Source: Odontocerum albicorne (Eukaryota > Arthropoda > Insecta > Trichoptera > Odontoceridae). Taken from it: a DNA stretch of 64,000 nt. The notes under the pieces were generated by a model. It was given only the letters and a program-made list of their open reading frames with translations. It was not told the DNA's origin and did no database searches. Each line of letters begins with the position of its first letter. Position 1 is the stretch's first letter. The stretch is taken from NCBI GenBank assembly GCA_949825065.1, contig OX463845.1, positions 30,255,315 through 30,319,314 on the forward strand, read 5' to 3'. Shown here piece after piece: positions 22,350 to 33,791 of this stretch. The position numbers and the translations under genes are program-made.

Positions 22350-22475
22350 CCATAATATCTCACTTCGGGAATCAATAACGTCCCGAGTTTCCTTCGCCCA
22401 GCACAACAGGATACGGCTGTGTCTTCCTTGCAACCCGGCGAGTGCGGAGTCCTGTCGAGGCAGAGTCGCAATTAC
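22350..22475. other. GC-rich patch, unassigned
   Basis: Around 50% GC against about 30% nearby. One minus-strand frame stays open and reads TPHSPGCKEDTAVSCCAG and onward to about 22316. No splice-like border or family motif is evident. It may be an old repeat or exon fragment. Confidence 0.25.
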
Positions 22476-22861
22476 ATTTCTAAGTTTTAAAAACAAAAAT
22501 AAACCAATTTCGATGATAACACATAAACTTGAATGAATTGAAAGATTCTTATTGAACGTATAATTTTAACACTCTCAGATGGCTCAGCCAGTTTTAAGTT
22601 TTCGTTCTGACCCTGTGCATGTCCTGGATCCCTTCAATAAATATATGAGTGGGGTAGTCGTTGACTGTTCCGTGGTCTGCATTTCACCACATTTGATTGG
22701 CGGTGACTCCTCAAGGCATTGTTTGGGCTTCACGTAGGCACAGCGACTGTGGCATGTGCGAACTTGCTATAGACTACTCTAGATTTTCCTTAAGACTACC
22801 TCTGGTTAGCTTGATAGTTGAGTTCACCACCAGGTCATTATTTTTGACTCCATTTACACTT

Positions 22862-22992
22862 TTGATTTTACTTAAAGAGGCCTTATGTGAAACCCGAACT
22901 GGAATTGTTTTTGAAAAAATGCTTTTCGACGGAAATCGATACCGAAACCTCCAGGCTGGAAGTCAGCCGTCTTACTAACTAGGTCAAAGAAA
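22862..22992 (-). mobile_element. main tRNA-derived SINE, partial copy
   Basis: The body text GAGGCCTTATGTGAAACCCGAACTGG and the head CGTCTTACTAACTAGGTC match the copy at 31333-31524. Box A is CCTAGTTAGTAAGACGG on the minus strand. Box B is decayed. Confidence 0.7.
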
Positions 22993-23916
22993 TTGTCAAT
23001 TGTTCTTTTCAACCCTCAGATATCTGATTTATGTGGAGAAGGATCTCGGATTTCCCCGGGTTTAGCAGATTTTCGTGAGGAAAGGCGAGTAACTAGTGAA
23101 TAAATAACGTGATGTAGTGAAATTGTTGCATTTTGCAGTCTTCCTTGTATTCTCATAGTGTTAATGTGTTTCTCCAGATATTCGGCAGCTCAGTATGTTC
23201 CTATTAGAATTCATCAAGGTTGATGGTTTGGATCAAGTAGTCAACCTCTTTGTAATGTTTTAAAACAGATTCATCCAAATTGAGTGTGAATGACAGAACT
23301 AGGAGTATTTAAGTTAACCATATTTTTTATGCATGATCATGAATGAAAGATTTTAATCTTTTTGTAAAAAGGGTGTTCAAACGATGAGAAAAGGGTTGGA
23401 TTTAGTTGAAAAGATTACGTTTCCTGTCCCATTTTGAAAGTAATATTTTATTTTATGAGACATTGAAACACTTTTTCACCACCATCAAGTATACTAGAAT
23501 ACTTAGAGGACACCTGATACTAGAAGTATTATTGACGTAAATAACTGATACAAATTATTTTATTTGAGTTTTTAACATAACATTTTTTTCATTTTTGAAC
23601 TACGAGTAGTAGTTAAATAAAAACTTCTAAAAGTTTATATGTATGTGTGATTTTATGTTTAAAATAATTTTATTATTTTGCATAGCTTACATAAACAGGT
23701 TAAACCCAATTTCATAATAACTTAAACAAACAACAGAGAAACATAAACAATAATATGAATTATCATCAATAAAAATAATTGATTGTTAAGCCAAAACAGC
23801 TAAATTCAATTACTAAGAAAGCTCAATAAGCTTTCTTTACAAAACATTTTCTGAAATGTTGAGTTTGTCAATATTTGAAGCTTTATTTTTGATAACTTTC
23901 AAATAATATCAATGAG
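22993..23916. other. AT-rich DNA, no gene seen
   Basis: Nothing assigned. A 9-bp hairpin (AAGAAAGCT caata AGCTTTCTT) lies at about 23815-23837. Confidence 0.4.
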
Positions 23917-24102
23917 TTTTTAATGGAAAACCGGTCCCGGATAAGAAGATGTACTCATCGAATGGGAACGTGTCCCTCCACGTATCCCGTTCCTCAGCGC
24001 CTTCACACGCCGTGCTCCTCGCCTCTAACGAACTTGTTTGCTCTCCAGGGACGGCGCGCGTCAAATTCAATGCGTCAACTTCCAGGGATATATGTATCAC
24101 GG
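23917..24102 (+). CDS. candidate host-gene exon, function unknown
   Basis: This 186-bp patch is about 50% GC in AT-rich surroundings. One frame stays open across it and beyond (MYSSNGNVSLHVSRSS near its start; ELVCSPGTARVKFNAS in the middle) with third positions that are often G or C, as in real exons. A possible 3' splice site is AATGAG before 23917, with a weak pyrimidine tract. A possible 5' splice site is CACGG/GTATTT at 24102/24103. The peptide has two Cys and a possible N-glycosylation site (NAS), so a secreted or membrane protein segment is conceivable. I do not recognise the family. Two other frames are also open here, so the frame choice is inference. Confidence 0.3.
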
Positions 24103-25107
24103 GTATTTATGGATGTTTGGCGTGCAAAGTTGTGGTTATGAACAAAAAATTCAATTTTATGGAAATGGGACTTTACCCGGATTTCATGAAAATTCCACTT
24201 TATAAGAAATGTGAGTAATGATATACCTTTCTGTTACAGACAAAATAAACTTGATATTAATGAAATAGTATGTTGTTTGATAGCCGTATCATATGTTGTT
24301 TGATCGCCGCGGTTTGAAGAGATTACAACATGGCAATACGTTTGCCAGGTGCTACTCTATACATAAAACTAGTAATATAATATACAGTAATACAGTAAAT
24401 TAAAGTTATGTCAATAGATTTACATTTAGTTCTTATTTTATGCATCCATTGTATTTTTTAAAGATAATTTGGTATTGCGCTGTTTGTCGTCTATAACGGT
24501 CACCTGAAAAGCGTTTCTTCACTAGATTAACTTATTAACTTGCAAAATAATTGATCTAGCTAAGTATGAAGAATCTGTTTTATTATGAATATATCTAAGA
24601 GGCTCAATGGTATTATTACTAAGGCCTGGATGCGTATCTTGGATGACTTCAAACCTCTTCGGTATTCTCATTAAAACCTCAATGGATATCCTTACATATG
24701 GGGGAAACCATGTAAACCCCCATATCAAATAGACAAAAAAAAATAATTGTCCACTGAGAAAGAATACATTGAGAAAGAATTTTCAAGTACGTGTACTGTT
24801 AGTATAGAAAATATTTATAAAAAAACCACGAATCTTTTTACATTTAAGTTCAGAAGCTTTAATTTCCATTTTCTGTGTCAAATAATTTCCCATCGATGTC
24901 CTTTTGTCCACTTATTTTATTTCCTGTTGTTTGCGTTTATTGCCTTTGTAATTTCTTCAAAACAGATACACGTGTTATTGACATAAGACTAGGAGCATGA
25001 AAAGGTCAAGGTCATTATAGTTGTTTGTAAAACGTGGAAATTAAGTTGTTCGAAATACGTACCCTATTTTTACTTCAATAAACCCGCAAACGTTTATCAA
25101 AAGTTCC
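24103..25107. other. no gene identified
   Basis: Frames at 24522-24728 (minus) and 24747-24986 (plus) lack any family motif. The plus one is Phe-rich from composition. Confidence 0.35.
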
Positions 25108-25590
25108 GGCTTTAAACAATCTAAATAAATTATGCAAACGTTTAGATTTTACATGACTCCAAGAAAAAATAAAGTCTCCGACTTTAAAAGATCCAAATGA
25201 ATTAATCACACGTTAAGGCTTTAAATAATCACCAAAGAGAATGGCAAAGGTTCAAGCTTTAAATTATTCAAATAAATTATGTTAAAGTTTAGATTTTAAA
25301 TAATCTCCAAAAAATATCAAACTTCAAGGCTACAAATGATATCCAAAAAATGATCTAAATAAATTGTGGAAACGTTAAGATTTTAAATGATATCCTAAAT
25401 ATATTAAAGATTTTAGCTTTAAACCATCCAAATAAATTAATCTAACGTTTAGTTTTAAAACGATATTTTTCAAATATCAAAGGCTATCCTGCTTTAAATG
25501 GTCTAAATAAATTAATAAAAAATTAAGATTTAAAATAATCTTAAAAAATACAAAAGGTTTCGGCTTTAAACGGTCGAATATATTTGATTT
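25108..25590 (+). repeat. degenerate tandem array, about 6.3 units of 72-88 bp
   Basis: Units begin with GGCTTTAAA or AGCTTTAAA, continue with a T(C)CAAATAAATTA word, then CGTTTAGATTTTAAATAATC, then an A-rich spacer ending in AAAGGTTC or similar. Approximate starts are 25110, 25181, 25255, 25327, 25420, 25495 and 25569. Units differ at many positions and in length, so the array is old. Each unit has two half-units with related cores (CTTTAAA.NATC / GATTTTAAATNATC). Confidence 0.75.
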
Positions 25591-26100
25591 ATTATAACAT
25601 AAACGTATTATTTTTCTTAATGTTGATTATTGCTGACCTGACAAGCCATCATCCCTCGCAATAGACGAAGATTATCACGTTTTAGAATGTAAAACAGTTT
25701 AGAGTAAGAGAAAATGCCACAATAAGATCTGAAAGCTAGACAAGCCTGGGAATGAATTAACTTCAAACTATCGCATTTCCTCATCCAAAAGGTTTACAAT
25801 GGAACAACGGACGTCGACATTTTTAATAATAATAATCATCAAATGCATTATTTCAACTTATATTTTTTTGCAGAGTATTATATTGTTTTAAATAAACTTT
25901 AATACAGTTGTAACATTTAATTCTTCTAAGTTTAAATTCAAAATATTTGATGTCTTTATTATTATTATTACTATAAAGCTGAATTTTACTTGATGTATAT
26001 ATTTAATTTGATGTACGAGTATCATTATACGAATTGGGGAAATTCGTTTTATCCAAATGATTGCTTAGTAAATTAAATGGAGTTTAAATTACGCTTACCT
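25591..26100. other. AT-rich DNA, no gene seen
   Basis: Nothing was recognised apart from short ATT/ATA runs near 25825-25975. Confidence 0.4.
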
Positions 26101-26262
26101 TGTACACAATGCAACCTGGATGGCGGCTTATTGTTCCAACTGACTAAAAATATGTTCATGAGATTTTAAGTGAAAAAAAAACTGAAATACTAAAAAAAAC
26201 TGGGTTGCAACAGCTCATGGGCTGGAAGATGAGCGCTATACTTACCAGGCCTAAGAGGTCGT
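26101..26262 (-). mobile_element. main tRNA-derived SINE, decayed copy
   Basis: The tail word CAACCTGGATGGCGGCTTATTG, the body CCAACTGACTAAAAATAT and the head CTGGGTTGCAACAG ... TTACCAGGCCTAAGAGGTC occur in the order of the 31333-31524 copy. About 15-20 bp are missing from the head. Confidence 0.6.
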
Positions 26263-28329
26263 TATATATACATACATTAATTCTTAGTCTTGTTATATAA
26301 ACGTTAAGTTTAATTTATGTCCCATATCTTGTTCTGTATCATCTACATCTACAAACATAATGCTCCAGGAATTTACAGACCTTTGTTTGTGTTCAGTTTC
26401 CATACATATTTGCCAGCCAATACTAGTTAGGATTAAATATTTCATAGCCAAAGTCATGTTACAGATTCCTTTACTTAGCCAACTGACTGTTAATTTTTAA
26501 GCTTGTTAAACTTTATATTTCCGCAAAATATTTATTACTGTGATAATGATACATTTTCATACACCACATAGGGATACTTAACTACATCAAAATCACCCCT
26601 TATGACTTTCAAGAAATACATAGTTTTCCGACTCCTCTTCAAAACTCCGAAGACTTTCTCCAAAGCAAAGTTAACTGGCAATTCCAGTAGTAAAGCCTTG
26701 CGATACGGAAAACTCTGGTAGGTAATTTGATTTTACTGACCCAATTTGACTCAATGACCTTATTTACTGCAAAGGAGACATATCTGAATGCAGAGAAAGG
26801 AAATGGGTCGAATAATGGGTGTGGATATGTTTAAAATGAATAGAACAATTGTTCGATTAAAACATATTTATCAATATCACTACCAAATGGATATCATCTT
26901 CATACCCATTGTTTTGGATCAGATAAAGTTAAGAAATCCCTACATCATAGTATTCTAAAATAGATACATATATTATGCTTCTACTGTGTTGTTATTTTGG
27001 AGGTCTCCATGTAGTCATTTGAGTGAAACTGATATGAATATAGAACGTGTGATGAGGTGTGTCGGATACAATTGTGATGTGGTTGTTAAGCTTATGATTC
27101 GGTTGGAATTATGTTGCGATACCTTAGAATTTAAGAATGTATAGTGATGTAAATTCGGAGTGTATTTATTTATGAACACAATAAAATACACTTAAGTATC
27201 CTTTACATAACACAGTAAAACTGAAAAACCAAAATATAACGTATCAATATCCTCAAAAAAAATCTTACAATTTATGATACACATATCATTTAAGCTATGA
27301 TGCTTAAACAATCTATTGAACAATACAAAAAAAAAATTAACTATGCAACACTAATAAAATATAACTTTAAAAATAAAATAAACTTCTCGAGGAGATTTTT
27401 GTGGCCAATAAAAAATTTTGGATTAAAAAAATAAAATAACAACCTTCCAACCAATACTTTAGATTAAACAAATGCTAGAGGACCTTCCTGAGCTAAACAA
27501 CATCTACATACTCGTACATTGAAAATATCCACCAAATTGTGTTAAATTACCTGTGTTTCAGTTAAATATTTTTTTTGTTTCAGGAATAATCACAATGGCG
27601 TCACAGGCTTTGCTTAGTTAAAGGGTTCTCTATATTCACAAAATGGATTTTTTTAAAGTATTTGTATTTTACAGTTTGCATTTCCATTCAAACTAAAAAA
27701 ATCTATTATCAATATTCAAAATGGGATAAACTCTGAGTTTTGGGTTTCACTTTTTTTAAATATATTTTCATTTAATTCTCATAATTCTTCTAATGTAATC
27801 ATAATTACATGTTGCTTTTTAAGCTTATTTAAGAAATTTTAACATAAAAGTTAAAAGAACTAACTCGCCAGTTTCAAAATCGATTACTCGTGTAGAGCAT
27901 AAAGTTTAACTTGTCTTTTTTACACGCACTTTTTGAAAAATAGGTTCCTGGCATGAACAAAAGCTTGCACCATTATTTTTGTTAACTCCGTGAAATTCAA
28001 TACATTCACGCTATTTAGACTTGCGGTGAAACAATGGGAATTGATCTGGCGTGCATGATAGAGGAGCCAATTTACATACATCCTCAAGTTTTCGCTGTGA
28101 ATTGTTTGACAGATACTCGTTAAGAGGGAGAGTAGCGATCAGAGATAGACAACTTTGTTTGAAACCATGTAATGTTTATTGTAATAAAAATCAAGATATA
28201 ATCAAATATTTTCAAAACGTGAGAACGATTTTGAAGAGTTCTGGGTTTAACTGTGTAAGCCTTTTATAAGACATTTTAATGAATTGATAAACTGTTTGAT
28301 TATTTCATTTTTTTTTTAAACTTTCGTTT
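26263..28329. other. AT-rich DNA, no gene identified
   Basis: A textbook-like splice acceptor (TTTTTTTTGTTTCAG at 27569-27583) precedes ATGGCGTCACAGGCT, but that frame closes after 8 codons. The 72-codon frame at 28051-28269 (plus) shows no motif. Confidence 0.35.
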
Positions 28330-28522
28330 AATATAACATCGCCTGGTGATTTATTGTCATGTGATAATCTCTTCCAATCGAGCAGAAAGGCATTTTAATA
28401 AGCTGTTAGCGAAAAAGACAGGAACCCTTTTTAAAAAAAAAATCTGTTTTACAAAGGAAATCGAACCCACAAAATCCGGCTTGGAAGACACGCGTTTTAC
28501 TTACTAGGCCATGGATACCACC
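28330..28522 (-). mobile_element. main tRNA-derived SINE
   Basis: In plus-strand order: tail GCCTGGTGATTTATTGTCATG, body, A-run, box B reverse complement GGAAATCGAACCCAC, box A reverse complement TTACTTACTAGGCCATGG. Full length, about 190 bp. Confidence 0.8.
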
Positions 28523-28945
28523 TTACCAACTAGGATTAGAGAAAAATAATTATATTTTGAAAAATACTATTGAAGATCGATAAAAATCTTCGTTTAAATA
28601 CCATACTTTCTTTCAACGTATATACGTGTGTATCAATTTTTCCCATATTAAATTCTAGTAGTATAAATATGGTAATAACAGAACATACAAGTCACATCCA
28701 AATTGGTAATGTGGACGTGTTGAAGAGCGTGGCCGAGGGAGATTTTTGTTTTTATCCTCAATAAGTGAGCCACAGGAGTAGATACATACTATAACTCACA
28801 GATCGTCAAATGTATGTCGCGTGTTGGAAATACTACTACATATTATGAGAAGCAACAAAGCTCGCATGCATCTAGCGTGTATTTGTATCTGATATACCAT
28901 CAAACCAAACTAGTAAACATTTTTATTTTTTGTATATTTTTGACT

Positions 28946-29015
28946 TAAATTGGGAATCGGACTTGAATTTCCAGGTGAAAGTTAAGCATTTTTCCAACTA
29001 GGCCACAGATGTCAA
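28946..29015 (-). mobile_element. SINE head fragment
   Basis: Box B-like GGGAATCGGACTTGAATTTC and box A-like CCAACTAGGCCACAGATGTC are in the same order as in full SINE copies. No body is present. Confidence 0.65.
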
Positions 29016-29214
29016 AAATGATGAAACAATTTATTTTTGCTGTCAATAATTATGTATATCTAGTCATAAAATGATTTGGCATGCAAAAGTTTTAACTTTC
29101 AACCAGTCCTAATTTTTATATTTGATCCTCACCATTACGAGACCATCCCAAAAGAAGTAGCTGAGGAAAGGCTGTGTAATAATGACTATTGATGTTGTAT
29201 TTTATTACATTTTC

Positions 29215-29405
29215 GTTGTCTGCAGTATAACCTGATAGGCTTATTGCCATTTGAAAATCTCTTCCAGCCAACTAAAAATATATTTAAGAACTTTTAATAA
29301 AAACTAGACCGGAACCTTTTTTGATGAAATGTGTTCCACCGGGAATCAAACTCCTTACCTCCAGGTGATAAGACATGCGTCTTACTAACTAGTCGACAGA
29401 GGTTG
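29215..29405 (-). mobile_element. main tRNA-derived SINE
   Basis: Tail CAGTATAACCTGATAGGCTT, body with CTCTTCCAGCCAACTAAAAA, then GGGAATCAAACTCC (box B) and CTTACTAACTAGTCGACAG (box A). Near full length. The minus-strand 67-codon frame over it is not a gene. Confidence 0.8.
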
Positions 29406-29815
29406 CAATTAACAAATGTGTAATAAAGTGTAAAATAAGACACTTGTAAAGTCCATACGAAACACCGTTTTCTGTTCGTAGGATAATCTAACAGCAATAT
29501 TTATAGCAGCAGTTTTCTAGGATCCCTTCTCCGTTATTTTTTGTATCAATATTCTGTAATTGACAAAATCATATAACCAGCAGTTTATCTTATGCCTGTT
29601 TCCTTGTGCCATTGATATGTAATTGGAGTAGTCTATGAAATCGAATTCTGTACACTTTTCTCTTAGAACCATAATAATGATATACTATATTATACGTGAA
29701 TCTACATAAGATTTGAGTGTGCAATTCATGATCATTTCTAGAAGTTCTACTATTAGAAAAGTATGGAAATATAATAGATATTTAGTTTATTACGTCCTCA
29801 CAAGAGCTATTTTGT
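29406..29815. other. AT-rich DNA, no gene seen
   Basis: Nothing was recognised between the SINE and the 301-bp duplication. Confidence 0.4.
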
Positions 29816-30416
29816 GACGAAGAACGAGAAAAAATATTTAAATGAAAAAATATCAATTGCGAGAACTAAATTGAAAATGTATAGGTGCTGAAAGAGTATC
29901 GATACAGTTGTTAAGAATGTAAATAAGGGTTCAACTGAACCTACATCTAAAACATTGGTCTAATTTTTTTTAAATAAAAAAAAAACAATTCCATATCCGG
30001 ATCTTTAAAGTAATCTAAAATGTTTATTAAATACAAGAAAAAACGAAACAATAACTCTAGTTTTTTAAAATTCTATTTCAGTGAAAAGCAACACAAAATC
30101 CTTCAAAATATGAACAGACGAAGAACGAGAAAAAATATTTAAATGAAAAAATATCAATTGCGAGAACTAAATTGAAAATGTATAGGTGCTGAAAGAGTAT
30201 CGATACAGTTGTTAAGAATGTAAATAAGGGTTCAACTGAACCTACATCTAAAACATTGGTCTAATTTTTTTTAAATAAAAAAAAACAATTCCATATCCGG
30301 ATCTTTAAAGTAATCTAAAATGTTTATTAAATACAAGAAAAAACGAAACAATAACTCTAGTTTTTTTAAATTCTATTTCAGTGAAAAGCAACACAAAATC
30401 CTTCAAAATATGAACA
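29816..30416 (+). repeat. 301-bp tandem duplication, two copies
   Basis: Copy 1 is 29816-30116 and copy 2 is 30117-30416. They differ only by one base in the length of an A-run and a T/A shift in one T-run, so the duplication is recent. The unit contains no gene. A pyrimidine-rich CTATTTCAG in each copy resembles a splice acceptor. The second copy ends exactly where the GC-rich Penelope-like segment begins. Confidence 0.95.
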
Positions 30417-30640
30417 GAGTTAATAAATAACAAATGTCGTCCTCTTTACAGGACTGCCGAAGGGTTTAGCGCCACTTCCAAGTGTAGAGCTTTCATCAGC
30501 TCATAACAGCCCCATCAGACCCCTGCCCCGCTATTTGCGCCCTCAATACCTCATCCCTCGGTCCCTCCCCTAGCCAGCCATTGTCCCCTCGCACTCGTTC
30601 AAGGCCTCGACTCCGCCGCCACGCACACTAATCACTGTTT
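30417..30640 (-). mobile_element. GC-rich Penelope-like terminal segment
   Basis: On the minus strand: GAGCTGATGAAAGCTC, then the hairpin CACTTCCAAGTG, then GGCGCTAAACCCTTCGGCAG, ending near TTATTTATTAACTC. The layout (CTGATGA core, stem, G/TAAAC, end near an A/T-rich TTATTTA) parallels 4322-4365 and 39228-39280. The part at 30520-30640 is the most GC-rich non-repeat DNA of the region and carries no long frame. The family call is inferred from layout. Confidence 0.4.
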
Positions 30641-30972
30641 CAACATGTTAGAGAGAAAACTCATTTTTGAATTTTACTTATTAGAAAATTTTAAATACAT
30701 TTAAAATTCAATGAAAATTATTCATTCATAAAACAATGACTGAGGGTCCATTCTTAACATTTTACGTCAATGCGTTTGTTTTTGGAGAAATTGCGAAGAC
30801 AAATTGAAGTTGCGGTCGAGATCAATAGCTGTGTTGACATATTACAGAGCCTTGTGCAAACGATGGGGGTCCAATCCCTATGATGAACAATAATGAAGTT
30901 GAATATAAGAGAGTTAATCCTTAGCTCTCGATATATCTAAGATTAAAAAAATAAGCCAGATTCAATGAAGAA

Positions 30973-31120
30973 CAACCTCCGTAGCCCAGGTAGTAATATT
31001 AATTTCTTTTAGTTCGGGGGTTGCGGGTTCGATTTTAATTGTTACCCATGTTTTTCATCAAAAGGGTTCCTGTCTGATTTTCACTAATGAAGTCTTGAAC
31101 AGCTTTCTGGCTATAAATAA
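30973..31120 (+). mobile_element. main tRNA-derived SINE, 3'-truncated
   Basis: Head CCTCCGTAGCCCAGGTAGTA, box B GCGGGTTCGATTTT, then the body TTCATCAAAAGGGTTCCTGT and CAGCTTTCTGGCTA. It is in the opposite orientation to most neighbours. Confidence 0.75.
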
Positions 31121-31332
31121 CATTTAATATACATGGATGAACAAAAAAAATTATTTTTTCCTTTGACTTTTGTCTATTTACCAGTAGCGTTTTTTACGCG
31201 AGCATCATCAGAATGGGAGAACCAAATAAACAAAAAAACTTTCTACTCCAAGTAACAATTTCTGAGAATGTTGCATTCACAAGTCTGTTATATTTGCATA
31301 GCACTATTTTAAATTTATAGTATTACACTTTC

Positions 31333-31524
31333 GTTGTGTAAAGTACAACCTGGCGGGTTTATTGCCATGTGGTAATATCTTCTAACCAACCAGAAATATT
31401 TCAAATAGGCCTTAAGTGAAAACCAGACATAAAACATTTAAAAAAATCTGGGTTTCAGCGGTTTTGAACCCACAATTTCCGATTTGGGAGACAGGCGTCT
31501 TACCAACTAGACCACAGAGGTCAT
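31333..31524 (-). mobile_element. main tRNA-derived SINE, best copy in the window
   Basis: On the minus strand: box A TGGTCTAGTTGGTAAGACG (31496-31514), box B GGGTTCAAAACC (31460-31471), an A/T run, the body GGTTTTCACTTAAGGCC, then CTGGTTGGTTAGAAG and the tail ACATGGCAATAAACCCGCCA ending in GTTGTACTTTACAC. Box A and box B match the Pol III type 2 consensus closely, so the head derives from a tRNA. About 190 bp. This copy is a good reference for the family. Confidence 0.9.
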
Positions 31525-32680
31525 CATTTATATACGTATACTGATTTAAAAAAAATCTTATCAGCAAAAGGGTCTATAATTTACATCCTAATATCACTGT
31601 AGGTATGTTCAATTCTGTAATATAAATATGATTACTATGCAGCTTTTGTCACGTGATGGAAGAGAACTGTTGGAGAAGAAATTCAGAAAGTTAATTATTA
31701 AAAAAAGGCTACTTTCGCAAGATTTTTTAAATAAAGTATATTCATCTCTTGACGCCAAAATATAGAAAGTATTATAAAACGCGCTAAAATCAACACGTTA
31801 CGATTGGACTTTTGTTTTACAAGCATATATGAATTAGCCACTGTGCGCAAGCTTGCGTGATCTGTGCAGTCACGACATGAAAAATGGAATAACAAACTTT
31901 GCGAGCAGGATTATCCGAATTTGTTTTGATCGCATTCCACCTGCGATTTTTTTATTGATGGCGTGTTGTGTGCTCGGAGGGAATTCTTTGTTGCTCCGTA
32001 TAGGGAGCATAACTCACATCGAAGTATAATTCACGGTACCTGCTACCTATTGCAATACACTTGCTCTTCAGTGGCGGCACAATGTAACATATTTATTATG
32101 GGGTCATTCAACCCTTACAAACATTAAATTTCATTACTTATTTATTTCAATACATATTAAACGATCGTTTCCATGAAGTCTTTTTGGTATATTGTAAAAA
32201 AATATTAATTCTCCTTTTAAATTATTTACAGTTTTAATTCATTATCGTTTTAATTCATCTTCTATTTTATGTATCAATATCAACTACAGTCTTTGATGAT
32301 ATTTGCAAATAAGTGTCTTATTGGTTGCTTTTTTCATTTGTTATTTAATGCTTGATGTGTGTTTAAGTTTATTTTTTCCATGGAAATAACATTTGTGTCA
32401 CCCATTACCTAGCATTGTCACGACTATTTTTTTTTGGGATTGGAAGTGATGTTTTTGCGGCAATAAGCTCGCTATTTGTATATTTTATATTAAAGGGTTA
32501 AATAAATTAATAAAAAAAAATGGATTTAAAAAAATTGTTTTCTTTCATTTCATAAACACTTGACGTCATATTTCTGTTTAATTCGGCATATAGTACATAA
32601 CTAGAAGTCACTCTATATAAATATTCTCAATGTAAAAGTTTGCGTTTACTTAATGCAGCTGTATAAATAAATACAAGTCA
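31525..32680. other. no gene identified
   Basis: A hairpin TGCTCC gtata GGGAGCA lies at about 31993-32010 in a GC-richer patch. The minus frame at 31698-31895 has no motif. Confidence 0.35.
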
Positions 32681-32765
32681 GTACCGTAACCAAGTGATAA
32701 GTATTCTCGCTTAACACTTGAGCGTCTCACATTCGATTCTCATTCTGAAGTGAGCTTTTTAATTT
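32681..32765 (+). mobile_element. tRNA-like SINE head, other type
   Basis: ACCGTAACCAAGTGATAAGT (box A-like) and CACATTCGATTCTCATTC (box B-like) are at tRNA spacing. The following text does not match the main SINE body. Confidence 0.4.
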
Positions 32766-33040
32766 TCTATATATACATAAATTTTCAATGCAATTAAATT
32801 ATATGCTTGTTTTATGTTCAGATTTCAAACATTTAACCATAAATTCTGATTTATTTATTACGTATTCAACATTTTTTTAAATGCATTGATATACGCGCGA
32901 TATTATACAATAGGCTTTCTTATTTTGCCCCTTTTCTCTAGGGTGCAGTTTTTCATTTAAAGACAGTGGTTTGGTGGTTAGTAGAGTTGATGCTCCTAGC
33001 TGAGGTTCAGATTTTTCAGCTTTATAAAAGAACGAGTCCA

Positions 33041-33105
33041 TCAGTATCTGGCAGTTTTTCCCATTTGAAAATTCTTCCTACCAACCAGTATTTCTGAAAT
33101 TACTA
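33041..33105 (-). mobile_element. SINE tail fragment
   Basis: CTGGCAGTTTTTCCCATTTG followed by TTCTTCCTACCAACCAGTAT matches the tail of the main SINE. A decayed tRNA-like head in plus orientation (32965-33020, ATTTGGTGGTTAGTAGAG-like) precedes it, so two fragments are juxtaposed. Confidence 0.55.
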
Positions 33106-33405
33106 TTTGTTAAAAAAAAACAAAAACAATATTTACCAATTAAATACCAAGAATTGGAAAAACTAAGCTGTCTTTTTATTAAATCGGCTAGAAAGTTCTC
33201 ATACTATTATATATATTTCAATACTTTGCTTAAACGGTATTTTCAAAAACAAATGTTTTATTTAAAAAAAATGTTATTCCAACCGTTTCGCATTGATGAA
33301 CTTGAAGAATTGGTTCAATGAATCCTCTGCAAATGTTTTTAAATTTTGACGAGCTAAATACAAGAAACACGGCTCGGAAGGGTTTGATGCTTTCAGATTT
33401 ATTGT

Positions 33406-33610
33406 ATTGTATTACATTTTTGTTGTATACAATAAAATCTAGCGGATTTATTGTCATGTGCCAATTTTTTTCAACCTTTATTGAAAATTGCCTTAGTTGA
33501 AAACCAAACTAAAACCCTCGAAACCAAATGAAAAAATTGGCTATCAACTTATATCAAATCCGCGACCCGGGTCGGAAGACAGGCGTATTACCAACAAGGA
33601 CACTCAGGTC
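33406..33610 (-). mobile_element. main tRNA-derived SINE whose head is expanded into an array
   Basis: Tail TCTAGCGGATTTATTGTCATG, body GTTGAAAACCAAACTAAAAC, box B-like remnant AAATCCGCGACCC, then head text GGAAGACAGGCGTATTACC at the position where box A normally lies. Box A continues into the 37-bp array. Confidence 0.8.
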
Positions 33611-33791
33611 GGAAGACAGGCGTATTACCAACAAGGACACTCAGGTCGGAAGACAGGCGTATTACCAACAAGGACACTCAGGTCGGAAGACAGGCGTATT
33701 ACCAACAAGGACACTCAGGTCGGAAGACAGGCGTATTACCAACAAGGACACTCAGGTCGGAAGACAGGCGTATTACCAACAAGGACACTCA
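33570..33791 (+). repeat. six identical 37-bp tandem units cut from a SINE tRNA head
   Basis: Units start at 33570, 33607, 33644, 33681, 33718 and 33755. Each is GGTCGGAAGACAGGCGTATT followed by ACCAACAAGGACACTCA. I saw no difference between units. On the minus strand each unit contains TGTCCTTGTTGGTAATACGCC, that is, the box A region of the SINE. Two overlapping plus-strand frames (33497-33832 and 33528-33842) run through the array because the unit lacks stops in two phases. They encode only the repeat and are not genes. Confidence 0.95.

Noticed and set aside
27569..27621. Perfect-looking splice acceptor followed by ATGGCGTCACAG
   Set aside because: The frame stops after eight codons and no donor or coding-like composition follows.
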